DNA from: JAIQFL01 sp035501495
GTDB lineage: Bacteria > Acidobacteriota > Terriglobia > Bryobacterales > Bryobacteraceae
Reading direction: 5' to 3'
Assembly (NCBI GenBank): GCA_035501495.1
Contig: DATJWB010000227.1
Coordinates: 37,574 to 101,573 of the forward strand
DNA: 64,000 bases
The notes beneath the pieces are model-generated. The model ran no database searches, had not been told where the DNA came from, and saw nothing but the letters and a program-made list of their open reading frames with translations. The translations under genes were made by a program, and so were the position numbers. Positions within the stretch are counted from its first letter, which is position 1, and every line of letters begins with the position of its first letter. Positions 60,376 through 64,000 of this stretch are shown here, piece by piece.

Positions 60376-61905
60376 ATGGCGCAGACGAGGTCGCTCCCGC
60401 GCGTTTGTATTGCGTTGGGACTGCCGGATGTTCCAACCCTTCTAGACCACGCCCGGCGCGAAGCTGAGGCCGGTGAGACTTTCCTGGAATTTCGCCTGGA
60501 TTTCCTCAACCACCCTTGCAAGGGAGCGGAGGCCATCCGCCCCTTCCTGGATCAATTCCCCGACCTGTTCCTGGTGGCCACCTGCCGCCGCCACCAGAAT
60601 CACGGAAAGTTCAACGGCAGTATCGAAGAGCAACTGGCCGTCCTCGACCTGGCCGTCCGCCATGGGGCCCAGGCCATCGATATCGAGATCGAAACCGCCG
60701 AAGCGGCCGAGGAGCGTCTCAGCTATTTCCGCGGGCGGACGCAGGTCATCGTTTCGTACCACAACTTCGAGGCGACTCCCCCCATGGACACCGTTCTGGG
60801 CCGCGTCATGAGGGTCGAAGCCGACGTGTACAAAGTGGTGACCACCGCGCGCAAGCCTTCCGACAACCTGCGAGTCCTGGCCGCCGCGAAGGCCCTCCCC
60901 AAAATGCGGCTGGTCGTGCTGGCGATGGGCGAACTCGGATTCCCCACGCGGGTCCTCTCTCCCGTGTTCGGCGGGGTCTACACCTATGCCACCCCAATGC
61001 AGGCCGAAGGAACCGCGGCCGGGCAGGTCAGCGCTCGCTATCTTCGCCATCTTTATCGCGTCGAGAAGCTGCACAAAACGGCCAAGATCTACGGCGTCAT
61101 CGCCGACCCGGTCCGCCACTCGATCTCACCCGCGGTGCACAATCGGGCGTTTCAGTCGCGGCGGCTGGATGCGGTCTATCTGCCGTGGCTGGTCTCGCCG
61201 GCGTACCTGCGCGATTTTTTCTCGATGGCTTCGAAGCTGCCGCTTTCGGGTTTCAGCGTTACCATCCCGCATAAGCAGAAGATCATCCGCTACCTGGATG
61301 CGGTCGAGCCCATCGCGCGGCGCATCGGAGCGGTCAACACGGTGTGGCGGAAAGCCGGCAAATGGCGCGGCACCAATACCGATGTGGCGGGCGTCACCGG
61401 GCCGCTCTCCCGCGTCCTGAAGCTGCAGAAGGCATCGGTGTTGATTGTGGGCAACGGGGGTGCTGCCCGCAGCGCGGCCTATGCGCTTTCCGACGCCGGC
61501 GCCAAAATCACGCTCGTCGGCCGCAACGCCGATCGCGTGCGCGCGCTCTCCAAGGTCTCGGGAGGGGAGGGATTGAGCCGCGACCAGCTCGGCTCGCGGC
61601 ACTTCGATGTGCTGGTGCACGCCACCCCGCTCGGTATGTATCCTCACGTGAACGAGTGCTTCTTTAACGGGGACATCCCGGCGGAAGTGGTCTTCGACAT
61701 GGTTTACAATCCCCTGGAGACACTGTTGGGGCAGCGTGCCCGGGAGCAGGGAAAGACCGTGATCCCCGGGCTCGAGATGTTTATCGAACAGGCCGTACAG
61801 CAGTTTGAGTTGTGGACGGGCGAAGCGGCGCCGCGCGCCGTCATGCACAAAGCGGCCCTGGAAGCGTTGGAACAACAGAAGCCGCCCGGTCGTAACGGTA
61901 AATAA
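60376..61905 (+). CDS. aroDE: Bifunctional 3-dehydroquinate dehydratase (type I)/shikimate dehydrogenase
   Basis: The product is 509 residues. Residues 1-225 are type-I dehydroquinase (FLEFRLDFLNHPC, VATCRRHQNHGKFNGS, H129 in VSYHNFE, the Schiff-base lysine K153 in DVYKVVTTA). Residues about 235-505 are shikimate dehydrogenase (IYGVIADPVRHSISPAVHNRAF, VTIPHKQKII with the catalytic Lys, GAVNTVWRK, GTNTDVAG, VGNGGAARSAAYAL, ATPLGMYP). It carries out two consecutive steps of chorismate synthesis. The fusion resembles the plant enzyme and is found in some Planctomycetes, Chlamydiae and Acidobacteria. Both active sites look intact. Confidence 0.93.
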   Translation: MAQTRSLPRVCIALGLPDVPTLLDHARREAEAGETFLEFRLDFLNHPCKGAEAIRPFLDQFPDLFLVATCRRHQNHGKFNGSIEEQLAVLDLAVRHGAQAIDIEIETAEAAEERLSYFRGRTQVIVSYHNFEATPPMDTVLGRVMRVEADVYKVVTTARKPSDNLRVLAAAKALPKMRLVVLAMGELGFPTRVLSPVFGGVYTYATPMQAEGTAAGQVSARYLRHLYRVEKLHKTAKIYGVIADPVRHSISPAVHNRAFQSRRLDAVYLPWLVSPAYLRDFFSMASKLPLSGFSVTIPHKQKIIRYLDAVEPIARRIGAVNTVWRKAGKWRGTNTDVAGVTGPLSRVLKLQKASVLIVGNGGAARSAAYALSDAGAKITLVGRNADRVRALSKVSGGEGLSRDQLGSRHFDVLVHATPLGMYPHVNECFFNGDIPAEVVFDMVYNPLETLLGQRAREQGKTVIPGLEMFIEQAVQQFELWTGEAAPRAVMHKAALEALEQQKPPGRNGK

Positions 61906-61906
61906 G

Positions 61907-61962
61907 GGGTGCAGGCACTCCGGCCTGCCGCGCCGAGGCTCATTTTGGTGGCTTGGGGTGAA
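61907..61962 (-). repeat. Degenerate REP-like element, copy F
   Basis: On the minus strand the segment reads ACCAAAATGAGCCTCGGCGC, then GGCAGGCCGGAGTGCCTGC. The tail and the second stem (GCAGGC with a GGAG-like loop) are recognisable, but the first stem is lost. It lies between aroDE and the small Tat protein gene. Confidence 0.5.
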
Positions 61963-61978
61963 TCGCAGAGGAATCTCC

Positions 61979-62173
61979 ATGAAGCTCTCACGCAGGCAAC
62001 TCGCAGGCACGATTCTTGCTACGGCGGCCGGGACGGCGATAGCGCAAACGCCGCCCACCAATCCCGCCGACGAACTGAAGGCGGCCCGCGATCGTCTCAA
62101 AGCTGTTGGTGACACGCTGGCGAAGCTAACGGTGCCCATCGAGACCGAACCCGCCCTCCAGTTCAAGGCCTGA
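61979..62173 (+). CDS. Small Tat-leader protein next to an amidase
   Basis: The product is 64 residues. The start ATG 61979 follows AGAGGAA. Residues 1-22 are a Tat leader (KLSRRQLAGTILATAAGTAIA), leaving a mature peptide of about 41 residues with one amphipathic helix (NPADELKAARDRLKAVGDTLAKL) and an extended end (VPIETEPALQFKA). The amidase gene begins eight bp further on. The amidase has no leader of its own, so this protein could escort it through the Tat system, by analogy with leader-bearing small subunits of other Tat complexes. The helix could pack on the amidase. Function is inference. Confidence 0.7.
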   Translation: MKLSRRQLAGTILATAAGTAIAQTPPTNPADELKAARDRLKAVGDTLAKLTVPIETEPALQFKA

Positions 62174-62181
62174 GGCAAAAC

Positions 62182-63615
62182 ATGGCTGCCATTTCGGAAG
62201 ACGTCTTCTTTGCCACCATTCCGGAGCTCAATCAGCGGCTGACGTCGCATGAATTCACCGCCGTTGACTTGGCGCGCGCCTTCTCCGATCGGTTGGAGAA
62301 GCTGGGTCCGCGCTACAACGCCCTGGCGCTGGCGCTGCCGCAGCAGGCCTTCCACAAGGCCGAGGAGGTCGATAAGGAGATCAAACGCGGGCGTCTGCGG
62401 GGGCCCCTGCAGGGAATTCCGTACGGCGTCAAGGACCTCATCAGCTACAAGGGCCGGCCTACCACCTGGGGCGCGAAGCCCTATGCCGGCCAGGTGTTCG
62501 ACTACAACGCCACGGTGGTAGACAAGCTGGACGGCGTGGGCGCCGTGCTGACCGGGAAGTTGGCCACCGTGGAATTGGCCGGCGGCCCAGGATACCGGTA
62601 TGCCTCGGCATCGTTGACCGGGCCCTGCCTGAATCCCTGGGACCGGACGCGCTGGTCGGGCGGATCCTCCAGCGGGCCGGGCGCCGCTGTAGCCGCCGGG
62701 CTGGTGCCCTTCTCCCTTGGTTCCGAGACCTCGGGCTCTATCGTGACGCCTGCCAGCTACTGCGGTGTCACGGCCCTCCGTCCAACTTACGGCTTGGTCA
62801 GCCGGCACGGCGCCATGGCGCTTTCCTGGACTCTCGACAAGCTCGGCCCCTTTGGCCGCAGCGCCGAGGACTGCGGGCTGATTCTGCAGGTGATCGCCGG
62901 CAAGGACAGCAAGGATCCCGGTTCGGCGGGCAAGAGCTTCTATTACACGCCGCAATACTCGCGGCCGATGAAGGAGTTGAAGGTCGGGTACGCGCCCGTG
63001 GATTTCGACGGGCATGTGGAGCCCTCCACCCGCGCTGCATTTGCCGCCGCTCTCAGCGTCCTGAAGGACGCGGGCATCCCCTTGGTGGAGGCGCGCTGGC
63101 CGCAGTTCCCATACGGGGCGATTCTACAGGCCATCATGGGCTCGGAAGCGGGATCGATATTCGAGACGCTCATCACCAGCGGCCAGGTAGACCAGTTGGC
63201 GGACCAAATGCAGATCGCCGGGCTCAAGACCTGCCTGGACATTCCCGCCAAGGACTACCTCAAGGCGCAGCGCGTCCGCCGTTTGATCCAGGAAGAATTC
63301 TCCAAGCTGTTCGCCGAGGTGGACGCGCTCATCGCGCCGGGACGGCCGGGACCTGCCACCAGGATCGAGCAGCGACTCGACGCCGTCACTCCGCCGGCTG
63401 CCGGCGCCGCAGAGAATCCCGCGGGATTCCAGGGAATTATCCCCGCCGGCAATCTCGCAGGCCTTCCCGCCCTCGTGCTTCCCTGCGGGTTCGCCGATCA
63501 TCTGCCCGTGGCCCTGCAGGTCGTGGGCCTGCCTTTTTCGGAGAATACGCTGCTGGCGATCGGCCGGGAATTCCAGGCGCGCACCGACTGGCACAAGCGC
63601 CGCCCTCCGGCGTGA
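62182..63615 (+). CDS. Amidase-signature enzyme
   Basis: The product is 477 residues without a leader. The Ser-cisSer-Lys triad region is present: K84 in GIPYGVKDLI, the cis-Ser in RWSGGSSSGPGA (near 162-164) and the nucleophile Ser (near 186) in GSETSGSIVTPA. The usual DTGGS is ETSGS here. LRPTYGLVSRHG and the late GFQGIIPAGNLAGLPALVLP are typical. Its specificity cannot be deduced; GatA is unlikely because gatB/gatC are not adjacent and the triad surroundings differ. It follows the small Tat protein gene by eight bp and could be exported with that partner. Confidence 0.88.
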   Translation: MAAISEDVFFATIPELNQRLTSHEFTAVDLARAFSDRLEKLGPRYNALALALPQQAFHKAEEVDKEIKRGRLRGPLQGIPYGVKDLISYKGRPTTWGAKPYAGQVFDYNATVVDKLDGVGAVLTGKLATVELAGGPGYRYASASLTGPCLNPWDRTRWSGGSSSGPGAAVAAGLVPFSLGSETSGSIVTPASYCGVTALRPTYGLVSRHGAMALSWTLDKLGPFGRSAEDCGLILQVIAGKDSKDPGSAGKSFYYTPQYSRPMKELKVGYAPVDFDGHVEPSTRAAFAAALSVLKDAGIPLVEARWPQFPYGAILQAIMGSEAGSIFETLITSGQVDQLADQMQIAGLKTCLDIPAKDYLKAQRVRRLIQEEFSKLFAEVDALIAPGRPGPATRIEQRLDAVTPPAAGAAENPAGFQGIIPAGNLAGLPALVLPCGFADHLPVALQVVGLPFSENTLLAIGREFQARTDWHKRRPPA

Positions 63616-63624
63616 CGCGGCCGC

Positions 63625-63912
63625 TTACACCACAATCCGAAACCGGCTGTGTTCCTGAACAGCCGCTTCTTCTTCGTCCACGCCCCAGACGTCCGACCAG
63701 CGCGGCCCGTGACGCAATCTGCCCGCCATCTGATCGAGTTTCTCCTCAGGGCCGACAGCGTACACTTCCACACACCCGTCGTCCAGATTGCGGGCCCAGC
63801 CCGTCAGCCCCAAAGCCGCGGCGGCCTTTTGTGTAAAGTCGCGAAACCCCACTCCCTGCACGCGCCCGCGCACCACCCAGCGGCGCGCCGCCTTGCCTTT
63901 TTCGCTCACCAC
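63625..63912 (-). CDS. acyP: Acylphosphatase
   Basis: The product is 95 residues from GTG 63912 (or GTG 63909). The acylphosphatase signature is complete: RWVVRGRVQGVGFRDF with R24, then GWARNLDDGCVEV with N42. It hydrolyses acyl phosphates in the cytoplasm. It is convergent with the amidase gene and diverges from the partial gene that starts at 63927; the upstream base string on this strand gives no Shine-Dalgarno match. Confidence 0.9.
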   Translation of the reverse strand: MVSEKGKAARRWVVRGRVQGVGFRDFTQKAAAALGLTGWARNLDDGCVEVYAVGPEEKLDQMAGRLRHGPRWSDVWGVDEEEAAVQEHSRFRIVV

Positions 63913-63926
63913 GGAGGAAGGATAGC

Positions 63927-64000
63927 ATGATCGAAAAAGCCAGCCGTCAGCCCTACGGGCGCTCCATCCAGTCCGCTATCCTGACGCCACTGGCCGGAAC
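63927..64000 (+). CDS. Start of an unidentified gene (cut by window end)
   Basis: ATG 63927 follows a strong GGAGGAAGG site by five bases. Twenty-four codons are visible (MIEKASRQPYGRSIQ, then SAILTPLAG), with no stop before the edge. Too little is seen to name a family. The reading frame and ribosome site support a real gene. Confidence 0.65.
   Translation, partial: MIEKASRQPYGRSIQSAILTPLAG

Noticed and set aside
62182..63615. gatA of the tRNA amidotransferase
   Set aside because: No gatB or gatC is adjacent, the nucleophile motif is ETSGS rather than DTGGS, and the neighbour is a Tat-leader protein.

Overview
The window reads as a high-GC chromosomal segment of an Acidobacteriota soil bacterium, probably of the Solibacter/Bryobacter type. 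The grounds are the mix of families: large Oar-like TonB-dependent receptors with an N-terminal carboxypeptidase-regulatory-like domain, a regulator with the winged-helix N-terminus common in this phylum, an acidobacterial duplicated orphan permease (MacB/FtsX type), a decayed member of the TIGR03435 soil family, several PQQ-type beta-propellers, a PEP-CTERM protein and many Tat-exported enzymes. No rRNA, tRNA, CRISPR array, insertion sequence or phage gene was recognised. The species assignment is inference.

Layout. 1-11 kb: a truncated TonB-dependent receptor diverging from a membrane-bound regulator, a protein of unknown function, a DUF362 protein, a histidine kinase/response regulator pair and a complete TonB-dependent receptor diverging from that pair. 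11-25 kb: two coupled small secreted proteins, an alpha/beta hydrolase broken by about four frameshifts, a Tat-exported mannonate-dehydratase-like enzyme, a PEP-CTERM protein, a cytochrome c/PQQ dehydrogenase operon, a GH29 fucosidase, a UshA-like nucleotidase, a DinB protein and the orphan permease. 25.6-32.1 kb: a tightly overlapping operon for a molybdenum nitrate-reductase-like complex. Its first gene fuses a NarK-type transporter to a cytochrome-b-like domain. A Mo-bisPGD subunit, a four-cluster ferredoxin, a Tat-type Rieske protein and a small membrane protein follow. A CRP/FNR-like operator precedes the operon and a YjdF-like membrane protein follows it. 32-43 kb: a TetR regulator with an array of palindromes behind it, a PQQ-propeller protein, a Tat-exported glycosidase-like protein, a coupled three-gene operon (SelA-like PLP protein, lipoprotein, GH29 fucosidase) and a lone cysH.

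43-54 kb: a TIGR03435 remnant, a TolC-type channel, a second PQQ dehydrogenase, an M20-like protein with altered metal ligands, an alginate-lyase-family protein, a YpfJ-like zinc protease preceded by a small Cys-rich protein, and a HEAT-repeat protein. 54.3-59.5 kb: a complete tolQ-tolR-tolA/tonB-tolB-pal-cpoB cluster for outer-membrane integrity, with a large hairpin before cpoB. 59.6-64 kb: deoC, a fused aroD-aroE gene, a 64-residue Tat protein next to an amidase, an acylphosphatase and the first codons of a further gene.

Intergenic regions carry at least five copies, and one degenerate copy, of a REP-like element. Each good copy has a GACCAAA-type tail, a 9-bp stem and an NGAG tetraloop, and the stem sequence varies with compensating changes. 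The gene set suggests an aerobic heterotroph that degrades polysaccharides, has a large periplasmic enzyme inventory and may use nitrate.
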